Below, one piece after another: positions 33,919 through 43,181 of a DNA stretch of 64,000 bases. A program made the translations under genes and the position numbers. The stretch's first letter is position 1. Each line of letters begins with the position of its first letter. The stretch covers positions 186,001-250,000 of the forward strand of contig NZ_JAGKIK010000005.1 in assembly GCF_017897595.1 (NCBI RefSeq), in the 5' to 3' direction. Source of the stretch: Aquimarina sp. U1-2 (lineage in GTDB: Bacteria; Bacteroidota; Bacteroidia; Flavobacteriales; Flavobacteriaceae). The notes beneath the pieces were generated by a model that ran no database searches, had not been told where the DNA came from, and worked only from the letters and a program-made list of their open reading frames with translations.

Positions 33919-35463
33919 ATGGAAAAAGTACAGCAAGCACAGCAAATTAATTACGGTCGGGGGAACGTAATACCGCTGGAAAAAGGAAAAATACCTCCTC
34001 AAGCAGTTGATTTAGAGGAGGTTGTGCTTGGGGCAATGATGATAGATAAAAAGGGAGTTGACGAAATTATTGATATTTTAAACCCCGATGTTTTTTATCG
34101 GGAGGCGCATCAATACATCTTCGAAGCGATATATAAACTCTTCGAAAACTCTGAACCTATCGACTTATTAACGGTTTCGAGCCAGCTTAAAAAAGATTCG
34201 AGGCTAGAATTAGCAGGAGGGGATTATTATTTAATCCAGCTTACCCAAAAGGTAGCCTCTTCGGCACATATTGAATTTCATGCACGTATCATTCTTCAAA
34301 AATATATTCAACGTAGTTTGATCAAAATATCGAATGAAATTATAGAAGAATCATACGACGAAACTACAGACGTTTTTGATTTGCTCGATATGGCAGAATC
34401 AAGATTGTATGAAGTTACGCAAGGGAACATTAAAAGATCGACTGAAACTGCTCAGAGTTTAGTCATCCAGGCAAAAAAGAAAATACAGGAGATATCAAAC
34501 AAAGAAGGTTTAAGTGGAATCCCGTCTGGCTTCGATAAGCTAGACAAACTAACTTCGGGTTGGCAGCCAAGTGACTTGATTATTGTGGCTGCCCGTCCGG
34601 GTATGGGTAAAACCGCTTTAACGCTATCTATGGCTAGAAATATGGCCGTTGGTCAAAATATCCCTGTAGCTTTCTTTTCTCTCGAAATGTCTTCGGTACA
34701 GCTGATTACCAGATTGATTTCTTCTGAAACAGGATTGTCTTCGGAAAAATTGCGTACAGGAAAATTAGAAAAACACGAATGGGAACAGCTTAATGTTAAG
34801 GTAAAAGATCTAGAAAAGGCACCCTTGTTTATTGACGATACGCCTTCATTATCTATTTTTGATCTTCGTGCCAAAGCGCGTCGATTATCTTCTCAACACG
34901 GTATCAAAATGATTGTGATCGATTATTTGCAATTAATGACTGCCGGTGGTACAGGTAAAAACGGAAATCGTGAACAGGAAATCTCAACCATTTCGCGAAA
35001 CTTAAAGGCACTCGCCAAAGAACTTAACGTTCCTGTTATTGCACTTTCCCAGCTTTCTCGTGCCGTAGAAACTCGTGGAGGGAGTAAACGTCCCTTGCTA
35101 AGTGACCTTCGGGAATCTGGAGCGATAGAACAAGATGCAGATATTGTTTCATTCATTTATCGACCAGAATATTATAAGATTGACGAGTGGGATGATGAAG
35201 AAAGGTCACCCACACAGGGCCAGGGAGAATTTATTGTGGCCAAACACCGTAACGGAGGACTTGAGAATATTAGGTTAAAATTTATTGGTCACTTAGGTAA
35301 ATTTGATAACTTAGATGATTTTAGTACCCCATTTGAGTTTCACTCAAAAATGAATGAAGATGAGCAGGAAGAACCTTTTAATACAGGTCATCTACCTAGC
35401 GCCGATGAAGCTTTTGGGAGTAGTATAAATGACTCTAATGATGATGACGAAGTTCCTTTCTAA
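33919..35463 (+). CDS. dnaB: Replicative DNA helicase DnaB
   Basis: 514 residues. N-terminal helical domain (PPQAVDLEEVVLGAMMIDK), linker, then the RecA-like C-terminal helicase with Walker A ARPGMGKTAL, Walker B MIVIDYLQLM and the arginine-finger region DLRESGAIEQDADIV. Acidic tail ending DDDEVPF. Hexameric helicase at the replication fork; no intein is present, as the P-loop runs straight through. The next gene starts inside its 3' end in another frame. Secure. Confidence 0.97.
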   Translation: MEKVQQAQQINYGRGNVIPLEKGKIPPQAVDLEEVVLGAMMIDKKGVDEIIDILNPDVFYREAHQYIFEAIYKLFENSEPIDLLTVSSQLKKDSRLELAGGDYYLIQLTQKVASSAHIEFHARIILQKYIQRSLIKISNEIIEESYDETTDVFDLLDMAESRLYEVTQGNIKRSTETAQSLVIQAKKKIQEISNKEGLSGIPSGFDKLDKLTSGWQPSDLIIVAARPGMGKTALTLSMARNMAVGQNIPVAFFSLEMSSVQLITRLISSETGLSSEKLRTGKLEKHEWEQLNVKVKDLEKAPLFIDDTPSLSIFDLRAKARRLSSQHGIKMIVIDYLQLMTAGGTGKNGNREQEISTISRNLKALAKELNVPVIALSQLSRAVETRGGSKRPLLSDLRESGAIEQDADIVSFIYRPEYYKIDEWDDEERSPTQGQGEFIVAKHRNGGLENIRLKFIGHLGKFDNLDDFSTPFEFHSKMNEDEQEEPFNTGHLPSADEAFGSSINDSNDDDEVPF

Positions 35464-36763
35464 CCTATTCTTATGGATAACCGATATTAGGTTTCATAAC
35501 CGGTTTAAATTTTTGGTATGTAGTATTTTCCTTGTCGGAAGTATGATCCCATCTTATGCATCTTATATTCTGATTCCGATGGATGCAGAAGAACAACAAA
35601 ATCATTTAAAAGCATACGGTATTACCTATTGGACGTTGAGTAACGATCTTAAAGTGAAGTGGTTATTGAATTATAGAGGAGGATCATTTCTATTACCAGA
35701 TACCGAAAATATTCGTAATGAGTGCACCATTCGCGGAGTCACATATGAAACCATTAGTGATGCAAAAACTGCCCAGATTTTAGGAGAAATTAGTAGTCCT
35801 TCTCAAAATATGGAAGCTGTAATTCTTGAAAAAGCTCCCAAAATAGCGGTATATTCTCCCAAAGGGAATCAGCCTTGGGATGATGCAGTGACTATGGTAT
35901 TGACCTTTGCTGAAATTCCTTATGAAACTGTATATGATAAAGAGGTATTAGAAGATAATCTTATTTTATATGACTGGTTGCACCTACATCATGAGGATTT
36001 TACAGGGCAGTATGGTAAGTTTTATGCTTCATATCGTGCTGCTCCCTGGTATATTCGAGAAAAAGCCGCTGCAGAAAAACAAGCCACCGATCTTGGTTAT
36101 TCTAAAGTATCTCAGCAAAAACTGGCTGTAGCCTTAAAAATAAGGGATTATGTAGTGGGTGGTGGATTTATGTTTGCCATGTGTAGTGCTACCGATAGTT
36201 TTGAGATTGCTCTTTCTGCAGAGGGTGTAGATATTTGCGAACCTATGTTTGATGGTGATCCCAGCGAGCCAGGATATCAATCTAAAATAGATTATAACAA
36301 GACGTTTGCGTTTAAAAACTTTACCTTAGAGCGTAGTCCTAACGTGTATGAGTTTTCATCCATAGATATGACGCGAACACGACGCATTCCTAAAACAACG
36401 GATTATTTTACGTTAATGGATTTTTCTGCAAAATGGGATCCTGTTCCCACGATGCTCTGTCAAAATCATACTGCTTTGGTCAAAGGATTCATGGGGCAGA
36501 CAACGGCATACAATCCTAATGAAATTAAATCTAATATTCTTATCCTGGGCGAAAATAAAACGAATGGAGAGGCTCGATATATTCACGGAATTAAAGGTAA
36601 GGGTTTCTTTACGTTTTATGGAGGGCACGATCCTGAAGATTATACCCATAGAGTTGGAGACCCTAAAACCGAATTGGAGTTGCACCCTAATTCTCCCGGG
36701 TACCGTTTGATTCTTAATAATGTTCTCTTTCCGGCAGCGAAAAAGAAAAAACAAAAAACTTGA
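35444..36763 (+). CDS. Exported protein usually labelled asparagine synthetase B; true function unknown
   Basis: About 439 residues from 35444, overlapping dnaB by 20 nt; the start is uncertain (another ATG at 35429; leader FLVCSIFLVGSMIPSYAS lies around residues 24-41). The body starts YILIPMDAEEQQNHLKAYGITYW. It has blocks such as WLLNYRGGSFLLPD, KIAVYSPKGNQPWDDAVTM and HHEDFTGQYGKFY. These recall a Bacteroidetes family annotated as asparagine synthetase B, yet no AsnB synthetase P-loop or N-terminal Cys is seen. The central part looks like a class I glutamine-amidotransferase-type fold. It is likely periplasmic. Confidence 0.7.
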   Translation: MTKFLSNLFLWITDIRFHNRFKFLVCSIFLVGSMIPSYASYILIPMDAEEQQNHLKAYGITYWTLSNDLKVKWLLNYRGGSFLLPDTENIRNECTIRGVTYETISDAKTAQILGEISSPSQNMEAVILEKAPKIAVYSPKGNQPWDDAVTMVLTFAEIPYETVYDKEVLEDNLILYDWLHLHHEDFTGQYGKFYASYRAAPWYIREKAAAEKQATDLGYSKVSQQKLAVALKIRDYVVGGGFMFAMCSATDSFEIALSAEGVDICEPMFDGDPSEPGYQSKIDYNKTFAFKNFTLERSPNVYEFSSIDMTRTRRIPKTTDYFTLMDFSAKWDPVPTMLCQNHTALVKGFMGQTTAYNPNEIKSNILILGENKTNGEARYIHGIKGKGFFTFYGGHDPEDYTHRVGDPKTELELHPNSPGYRLILNNVLFPAAKKKKQKT

Positions 36764-36837
36764 AGTATTGGTGTAAGGAGTAATCCGTTTGTTATTCAAT
36801 ATTTAAATTTAGCTATAGTCGAAAAATAACTTTCAAT

Positions 36838-37959
36838 ATGTACAATGAACTCAAAACGAGCAATAGAATTTTAATGGGTCCTGGACCTTCTGATGCTCAT
36901 CCAAGAGTACTAAAAGCCATGGCGACACCCCTGATAGGTCATCTCGATCCAGAGTTTGTGACGATTATGGATGAGGTGAAAATGATGGTTCAGCAAACAT
37001 TTCTGACCAAAAATCATTTGACTTTTGTGGTTTCGGCACCGGGAAGCGCCGGAATGGAAACATGTTTGGTAAATTTGATAGAGCCTGGTGATGAGGTAAT
37101 TATTTGTATTAACGGTGTTTTTGGAGGGAGAATGGTCGACATTGCCGAAAGATGTGGTGCTATTGTACATAAAATAGAAAAGAAATGGGGTGCTGTAGTT
37201 ACTACAGAAGATGTTAAAAAAGCCTTAGATCATTGCCCTAAACCTAAGATGTTGGCTTTGGTACATGCAGAGACTTCTACAGGAGCGCTACAGCCTTTAG
37301 AAGATATTAGCAATATGATACATAATGCCGGTGGTTTGTTCATGGTGGATGCGGTTACATCATACTGCGGAGTACCACTAAAAGTAGATGAATGGGGAAT
37401 AGATGCGATATATACAGGAACGCAAAAGTGTTTAAGTGCACCCCCGGGTCTGTCACCAGTAAGTTTTTCTGATAGGGCAGTTAAAGCGTTAGAAAACAGA
37501 AAAACAAAAGTACAAAGTTGGTTCCTGGATCTTACCTTAGTTAAAAATTATTGGGGAGGTGCAAAACGTGCATACCATCATACTGCACCCGTATCTTCAG
37601 TCTTTGCGTTACGAGAATCATTGCGAATCGTTCTGGAAGAAGGTTTAGAAAATCGATGGAAACGACATCAAGATGTACATCAAGTTTTAAAAGAGAAATT
37701 AGAAAACTTAGGTTTTACCTATTTAGTAGATGAGCAATATAGATTACCAAACTTGAATTCGGTGTTTTTACCAGAGGAAAATGATGAAGCTTTGATACGA
37801 AATAAGTTGTTAAAAGATTATAATATTGAAGTAGGCGGTGGGTTAGGCGCCTTTGCTGGTAAAATCTGGCGAATTGGAATTATGGGAGAAAGCTGTACTT
37901 TAAATCATGTAAATTTACTTGTTAGTGCTCTCGAGGATATAAAAGAGTTTAAACGGTAA
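36838..37959 (+). CDS. Class V aminotransferase (alanine-glyoxylate / serine-pyruvate type)
   Basis: 373 residues. N-terminal RILMGPGPSDAHPRVLKAM, the VSAPGSAGMETCLVNL cofactor loop, the HAETSTGALQPLEDI block, FMVDAVTSYCG with the PLP-binding Asp, and Lys197 in TGTQKCLSAPPGLSP as the PLP Schiff base. This matches alanine-glyoxylate aminotransferase and related serine-pyruvate or purine catabolic aminotransferases. No adjacent pathway genes tell which. Cytoplasmic. Confidence 0.92.
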   Translation: MYNELKTSNRILMGPGPSDAHPRVLKAMATPLIGHLDPEFVTIMDEVKMMVQQTFLTKNHLTFVVSAPGSAGMETCLVNLIEPGDEVIICINGVFGGRMVDIAERCGAIVHKIEKKWGAVVTTEDVKKALDHCPKPKMLALVHAETSTGALQPLEDISNMIHNAGGLFMVDAVTSYCGVPLKVDEWGIDAIYTGTQKCLSAPPGLSPVSFSDRAVKALENRKTKVQSWFLDLTLVKNYWGGAKRAYHHTAPVSSVFALRESLRIVLEEGLENRWKRHQDVHQVLKEKLENLGFTYLVDEQYRLPNLNSVFLPEENDEALIRNKLLKDYNIEVGGGLGAFAGKIWRIGIMGESCTLNHVNLLVSALEDIKEFKR

Positions 37960-38024
37960 TTGAATATCCGCTATACATCATAAAATTAACTTTAATGTCT
38001 GGTCGCAGTCGAGACCTGATTTAG

Positions 38025-38194
38025 CCCGGTTTATGCATTAGAATTTCGTTATGAGGGTTGAAAATGCCATAAAACCAAGTGTTTTCTAAGTTTCAGCATA
38101 GCACCGCTACGGTGACACTTAAAAATATAACGTAGTGCTTGGTTTTGCAGCAGTTTAAAGCCGTAATAGATTTTCTAATGCATAAAGCGGGTTT
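38025..38194. repeat. Palindromic MITE-like element, family B, 170 bp copy
   Basis: CCCGGTTTATGCATTAGAATTT at the left, GATTTTCTAATGCATAAAGCGGGTTT at the right, near-complementary. The interior shares TGTTTTCTAAGTTTCAGCATAGCACCGCTACGG with 16132-16362. The outer flanks TCGCAGTCGAGAC and TCTTGACTGCG are themselves roughly inverted, so a second palindrome may enclose it. It fills most of the 37960-38394 spacer. Confidence 0.8.
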
Positions 38195-38394
38195 AGAGCT
38201 CGTTGGGTTTACTAACCTCTTGACTGCGTTCGAGGAGACAGTGCGATATGATGGATTACGGATGTTCATAAACGGTTATACCGCTATAATATCTTCTCTA
38301 TTAATGCACTAGGGTTAACTGTTAATTAGTATTTTTTTAACAATTTGTTATGGATAAGTTTTATAACATTGAACTTATCAAAATTAATATACAA

Positions 38395-39102
38395 ATGAGT
38401 TTTAATACGTACATCAAATTCTTTTTTCTTTTATCATTTTTAATTAGCGCTACAAGTCATAGTCAAACTACTGAAGATGATGAGATTAACAGAGCTCAAA
38501 ACATAGGACTTAATGATAACGACCAATTTATAATGCTTACTGGTTTTGTTCGCCCTATTTCTAAAAAGGTGAATGAAAATAAAATTAAGGGGAGTAAGTA
38601 TTATGAGGAAGATTATAAAATAGCTGCTATTTATGATAACGATAAAATGTTGCATAGATCTGTGGTGAAATTCAATGCATTTAATGATGAAATTGAGGTA
38701 AAATCAGACAACGATTCTTATGCTTTATTGAAAAAAAATACTATTAAAGTAGTGTTGGATAATTATCAATATGAATTCTTAGAAAACGAGGGATATTTTC
38801 TGGTTTTTAATAAGGATAAGAAAACCTCTTTACTACTAAAAGCAAAGAAGAAGATTAGAGAGGGAGAAGAGGCAGCATCAACCTATGGACAATCTACACC
38901 AACTGCATTTGTCAACGATTATGAATATTACATTAGAACCAAAGACGGAAAACTCAGCAAGATCAAATTAAAAAAGAAAGATATTGTTAACGTACTGAAA
39001 GATAAAAAGGATAAACTAGAAGAGTTTGCTTCAGAAAAAAAGCTAAACTTTAAAAAAGAAAAAGATGTAGTTAAAATTATTAATTATTATAACACTTTAT
39101 AA
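38395..39102 (+). CDS. Exported hypothetical protein
   Basis: 235 residues from the ATG at 38395, where a good signal peptide begins (MSFNTYIKFFFLLSFLISATSHSQ). An in-frame ATG at 38350 adds a hydrophilic stretch. The mature part is Lys/Glu-rich with alternating beta segments: YKIAAIYDNDKMLHRSVVKFNAF, LKKNTIKVVLDNYQYEFLE, and a C-terminal helix LKKKDIVNVLKDKKDKLEEF. I do not recognise a domain. It overlaps the opposing DUF3810 gene by 16 nt. Probably periplasmic. Confidence 0.75.
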   Translation: MSFNTYIKFFFLLSFLISATSHSQTTEDDEINRAQNIGLNDNDQFIMLTGFVRPISKKVNENKIKGSKYYEEDYKIAAIYDNDKMLHRSVVKFNAFNDEIEVKSDNDSYALLKKNTIKVVLDNYQYEFLENEGYFLVFNKDKKTSLLLKAKKKIREGEEAASTYGQSTPTAFVNDYEYYIRTKDGKLSKIKLKKKDIVNVLKDKKDKLEEFASEKKLNFKKEKDVVKIINYYNTL

Positions 39103-40163
39103 TTTTTACTCTTATAATAATTAACAATAAGTGCTACAACATAGCTATAAGTTTCCATTCCGTCAGGTTGGTTATTAGCTTTTAAGTAACTATCATATGT
39201 ACTTTTAAAAACTGGTTCTAAAGGGTTCTTGTAAGATTTCCAAAATTCATTTACCTCATAATAATTTTTTCGTATTCCCGGTCGAAGTTCTTCTATAGCA
39301 CATATGGCTTTTTCTTGATTACGAAGATAAAGATCATTTAGACAAAATTTTAAAGCAAAAGTCACACCACTGTAATTGAAGTAGATATCATCGAAGTGAA
39401 TGGTAGTTAGCGCTGCAAGAAAATTGGCTTCATTTTCTTTAGCAAAACCTAGTTGATGTGCTATTTCGTGACAACTAGTAGATGGAGCCTTGTAATTTAA
39501 GATCAAGTCATTTACCTGAGCTTCATTAGTGATAGGATTCAGATATCCACTAAAACCCATGTATGTAAGCGGAATACTAAATAGAGAAGTTTTTATACTT
39601 TTAGGATTGTATTTTAATGTAGGAAGAATGCTATCTAGATGATCATAGGCAGGTATAGTTTTAGAAAATACTTCTCGTTTTGAGTATGGAATACGAACAG
39701 GTAAAGAATCATTTATTTCTAATCGGGCATGTAAATGATTGGCCTCGCTAATTAACACTTCAGTAATGCAAATCAGTTCTTCTTCAGTGTACTCATCATC
39801 TACATTTAAAATTTCGTGCATAGGGAGCCTATAATAATTTATACCCCAAAGCAAGTGAAAACAGGCATAAATAACCGATAAGGTTGCTACAATATCCAAC
39901 ATTATGTCTTTCCATGAGGTCTCTTTTTTGATTACTTTTTTCAATACAAATCGAACAAACATGATGATAAGCACGAAATACATAACGTCACCAAAAGAAA
40001 ATGGAATCCATCCAAAAACAAAACGTAGTGCTTTTGATATGTAGACATACATACCATTGCTATAAAAAGATTCTATAAATTCTGGGAATAGGGACAGGAT
40101 TTTAACTAATACTACCTGTATAGGTAATAGTAGCGCAAGCATTAGTTTTGTATTTTGACGCAT
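39087..40163 (-). CDS. DUF3810 membrane protein with metalloprotease-like HExxH
   Basis: 358 residues. Three N-terminal membrane segments (about 8-26, 40-56, 60-78) and one near 95-110, then a large soluble domain facing the periplasm. His232-Glu-Ile-Ala-His236 with Glu246 (NEANFLAAL) is a gluzincin-type zinc site. This is the DUF3810 family of Bacteroidetes, whose members are uncharacterised. Substrate unknown. It converges with the preceding exported gene. Confidence 0.85.
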   Translation of the reverse strand: MRQNTKLMLALLLPIQVVLVKILSLFPEFIESFYSNGMYVYISKALRFVFGWIPFSFGDVMYFVLIIMFVRFVLKKVIKKETSWKDIMLDIVATLSVIYACFHLLWGINYYRLPMHEILNVDDEYTEEELICITEVLISEANHLHARLEINDSLPVRIPYSKREVFSKTIPAYDHLDSILPTLKYNPKSIKTSLFSIPLTYMGFSGYLNPITNEAQVNDLILNYKAPSTSCHEIAHQLGFAKENEANFLAALTTIHFDDIYFNYSGVTFALKFCLNDLYLRNQEKAICAIEELRPGIRKNYYEVNEFWKSYKNPLEPVFKSTYDSYLKANNQPDGMETYSYVVALIVNYYKSKNYKVL

Positions 40164-40211
40164 TAAAAAGGTATTATTTCTGATAGATAAAACTACAACT
40201 TTAATGGTTTA

Positions 40212-40245
40212 TTTGATTTAAGATTATCTTAATATAGTACCTTTG
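40212..40245 (+). promoter_or_regulatory. Promoter of pepD
   Basis: TTTG at 40212-40215, 22-nt spacer, TACCTTTG at 40238-40245, 8 nt before the ATG at 40254 or 20 nt before the ATG at 40266. The tight spacing favours the second start. Confidence 0.6.
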
Positions 40246-40265
40246 CAAAAATTATGACGCTTACT

Positions 40266-41726
40266 ATGAACTCAGAAATACGTAATCTCTCGCCAAAAAC
40301 ACTTTGGAATAAATTTGCAGACCTTAATGCAGTTCCCAGACCTTCGAAAAAAGAAGAGCGGGTCATTAAATTTATAACAGATTTTGGAAATTCATTAGGC
40401 CTTCAAACTCAAATCGACAAGGTGGGTAATGTATTGATTAAAAAGCCAGCAACTCCAGGAATGACAGATCGTAAAACTATTGTTATGCAATCACATTTAG
40501 ACATGGTTCATCAAAAGAATGCAAATACCAATTTTGACTTTGACTCTCAAGGGATCGCTATGTTTGTGGATGGAGATTGGGTAAAAGCCAAAGGAACTAC
40601 TTTGGGAGCCGATAATGGGTTAGGAGTAGCCACCATAATGGCAATTTTGGAGTCAGATGATATTGTACACCCCGCTATAGAAGCACTTTTTACCATCGAC
40701 GAAGAAACCGGCATGACAGGTGCTATGGGGTTAGAAAAAGGATGGTTACAAGGAGAGATATTGTTAAATCTTGATACTGAAGAAGATGATGAAATAGGAG
40801 TTGGATGTGCAGGAGGCATAGATGTTACTGCTAAATGTTCTTATCAATCAGAAAGCGTTCGTGAAGGTAAAACGGCATATACTATCTCGGTTACAGGACT
40901 AAATGGTGGACATTCGGGAATGGATATTCACAAGGGACTAGGAAATGCAAATAAATTAATGAATCGCTTGTTGTTTGGAGGTTATGAAAAATTTGGTCTT
41001 CGAATACATCATTTAAAAGGAGGAAGTCTAAGAAATGCTATTCCACGGGAGAGCTTTGCAACTGTTGTGGTAGACAGTAATCGTTCTGAAGCATTTTCCG
41101 AAGAAATGAGAACCTTGTTTACAACTATTAAGACCGAATTTTCTATAGTGGAACCCGATCTAAGCATAGAACTCCAATCTACAGAACTTCCAGATGTGGT
41201 GATGGAGGCAGATGTACAGGAGCAAGTTATAAAAGCCTTGTATGCTGCACACAATGGAGTATACACTATGAGTGCATCTATTCCTGATTTGGTAGAAACT
41301 TCAAACAATATCGCCAAAGTAACTATCAGTGACGGCGAAGTAGTCGTAGCATGCCTTACTCGAAGTAGCGTAGCGTCATCGAAACAAGATATGGTGAATC
41401 AACTACGCGCTACATTCGAACTTATTGGCTGTGAAGTGACAACTAGCGGTGAATATCCGGGTTGGGCTCCTAATATGAGTTCTCCAATTTTAAAGGTGCT
41501 CGATCGCATATATCAAAAATTGAACGGACAAAAAGCACATATTGCAGCTTGCCACGCCGGCCTGGAATGCGGAATTTTAGGACAGCATTATCCCGATATG
41601 GATATGATTTCTTTTGGACCTACCATTTTGGGTGCCCATTCGCCAGATGAACGGGCAAGTATCTCTTCGGTTCAAAAGTACTGGAAGTTTGTAAAAGAGA
41701 TTTTAAAAGAAATCCCGAAAAAATAA
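40266..41726 (+). CDS. pepD: Aminoacyl-histidine dipeptidase (PepD, M20 family)
   Basis: 486 residues from the ATG at 40266 (MNSEIRNLSPKTLWNKFADL); an ATG 12 nt upstream lies almost on the -7 box. M20 zinc ligands are visible in MQSHLDMVHQ (His, Asp) and LGADNGLG (Asp); the general-base pair is in TIDEETGMTGA. GGHSGMDIHKGLGNAN opens the lid domain. Cytoplasmic; cleaves Xaa-His and other dipeptides. Monocistronic. Secure. Confidence 0.94.
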   Translation: MNSEIRNLSPKTLWNKFADLNAVPRPSKKEERVIKFITDFGNSLGLQTQIDKVGNVLIKKPATPGMTDRKTIVMQSHLDMVHQKNANTNFDFDSQGIAMFVDGDWVKAKGTTLGADNGLGVATIMAILESDDIVHPAIEALFTIDEETGMTGAMGLEKGWLQGEILLNLDTEEDDEIGVGCAGGIDVTAKCSYQSESVREGKTAYTISVTGLNGGHSGMDIHKGLGNANKLMNRLLFGGYEKFGLRIHHLKGGSLRNAIPRESFATVVVDSNRSEAFSEEMRTLFTTIKTEFSIVEPDLSIELQSTELPDVVMEADVQEQVIKALYAAHNGVYTMSASIPDLVETSNNIAKVTISDGEVVVACLTRSSVASSKQDMVNQLRATFELIGCEVTTSGEYPGWAPNMSSPILKVLDRIYQKLNGQKAHIAACHAGLECGILGQHYPDMDMISFGPTILGAHSPDERASISSVQKYWKFVKEILKEIPKK

Positions 41727-41893
41727 TACCATATCTACTATAAAATAATACAAATTTTCTTGTTTATTTTCCCTGCTACTTCATTGAAAAATAATTCTGT
41801 AGCTATGGCTATGCAATAATTTTACGGCTTCGAAGGAGAGAAAAGCAACTTCGCATCTTTTATGTCATTTTATAGCAGATTTGGTATAATACC
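41723..41893. repeat. Palindromic element, family C
   Basis: ATACCATATCTACTATAAAAT near 41726 pairs with ATTTTATAGCAGATTTGGTAT ending near 41888, with few mismatches. The interior holds AGCTATGGCTATGC and CTTCGAAGGAGAGAAAAGCAACTTCG. A single copy in this window, no ORF. It fills the pepD downstream spacer. Confidence 0.65.
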
Positions 41894-41954
41894 AAAATCA
41901 AGATAGTCCAATCTGCTTATTTATATTTTCTGAATGTGACTAATGAATCAAAAA

Positions 41955-41980
41955 AAAGCATCTCTGGATGGAGATGCTTT
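41955..41980 (-). terminator. Intrinsic terminator of the PPIase/gldI/nrnA unit
   Basis: AAAGCATCTC against GAGATGCTTT, loop TGGATG. On the minus strand it is followed by TTTTTTT, so it terminates the minus-strand unit. Confidence 0.9.
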
Positions 41981-42032
41981 CTGTAAGATAGTTTATATAT
42001 TTCTAGTGACTGTGACCATCATCTTTTGAATG

Positions 42033-43169
42033 TCATTGAGAATCACTAGTAGCACTAGTAGCACCTTGGATATCCATTATTTCTAATTCAAAAATTAGAT
42101 CTGAATTGGGAGAAATTGGTCCTGCGCCTCGCTCACCATACCCTAAATGAGAAGGAATAAATAAAATAGCTCTGTCACCCACATTTTTCATTTCCAAAAC
42201 TCCTTCTCTAAAACCAGGGATCATTTGAGCATCAGGTGAGTAAGGCATAGGAATTGGCGCGTAAGGTCTTCTAGGATTTAGAATATCAAACGCTTTCGCT
42301 TTGTCTTCATAACTCGTATCGAACATCGTACCATCTCCCAGGTAGCCTTCATAATTTATTAGAATATTATCTCCTACTTTAAGTTTTTCACCGTTACCTT
42401 TTGTGATAAAATGAATCTGAAGTCCGCTATCTAGCTTGGTCGCTTTTTCTTTCAACTCAGCATATTTAGCAGCTATTTTTTCATTTCTCTCTTTAGCCAA
42501 ACGTTCTTTTTCGGCTTTTTCGGCTTCTACAATTTTAAGTTTTTCTGTGAATTCTTTTTCGGTATCAAAAGATTTGGCATCAGATCCTTTACGAATAATA
42601 TTTACCTCTGTCATTTTAATTTCGCTTTCTGGCTTATCGCGTTCTCCTGTTTTTGTAGTACCTATACTATCAATAACATCTTGACCTTTAACGATTTCTC
42701 CAAAAACAGTATGTTTTCCATCTAACCAAGGCGTTTCTTTCAGTGTAATAAAAAACTGACTACCATTAGTTCCTGGTCCAGAGTTGGCCATAGAAAGAAT
42801 TCCTTTTGATTTATGCGTTAAGGAGTCTACAATCTCATCTGGGAATTTGTACCCAGGGTCACCTGTACCTGTTCCCATAGGGTCTCCGGTTTGAATCATA
42901 AAATCTTTGATCACCCTATGAAAGATAATACCGTCGTAGTATTTTTTTCCTAGATATGAACTATCGACCATCGTATTTGTGCCTTCAGCAAGAGAAACAA
43001 AGTTAGCTACCGTCATTGGTGTTTCTTTATAAAATAGTTCTGCTATAGCGACTCCTTTGTTCGTTTTAATTTCGGCATACATACCGTCTTCAAGCTCAGG
43101 ATATTTTTCGTTACAGCTAGCGATTACAAGTGTGATAAAGGCTAAGAATAAAAGATTTAGTTTTTTCAT
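42033..43169 (-). CDS. Cyclophilin-FKBP fusion lipoprotein (peptidyl-prolyl isomerase)
   Basis: 378 residues. Lipobox LVIASC (Cys19). A cyclophilin domain at about 32-192 has FHRVIKDFMIQTGDP, GILSMANSGPGTNGSQFFITL and FGEIVKGQDVIDSI. A charged helical linker (200-240) leads to an FKBP domain at about 250-370 (GDNILINYEGYLGDGTMFDTS, MIPGFREGVLEMKNVGDRAILFIPSHLGYGERG). The TGA stop is followed in frame by nine codons, HSKDDGHSH, then TAG, so a His-rich tail may have been cut off by a nonsense change. It follows gldI by 12 nt. Confidence 0.93.
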   Translation of the reverse strand: MKKLNLLFLAFITLVIASCNEKYPELEDGMYAEIKTNKGVAIAELFYKETPMTVANFVSLAEGTNTMVDSSYLGKKYYDGIIFHRVIKDFMIQTGDPMGTGTGDPGYKFPDEIVDSLTHKSKGILSMANSGPGTNGSQFFITLKETPWLDGKHTVFGEIVKGQDVIDSIGTTKTGERDKPESEIKMTEVNIIRKGSDAKSFDTEKEFTEKLKIVEAEKAEKERLAKERNEKIAAKYAELKEKATKLDSGLQIHFITKGNGEKLKVGDNILINYEGYLGDGTMFDTSYEDKAKAFDILNPRRPYAPIPMPYSPDAQMIPGFREGVLEMKNVGDRAILFIPSHLGYGERGAGPISPNSDLIFELEIMDIQGATSATSDSQ

Positions 43170-43181
43170 TTGTACTATTAA

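Noticed and set aside
42003..42035. Selenocysteine at the TGA of the cyclophilin-FKBP gene
   Set aside because: The codon is at the very end, no catalytic Cys/Sec context, and no SECIS-like stem was evident after it; nonsense change is simpler.
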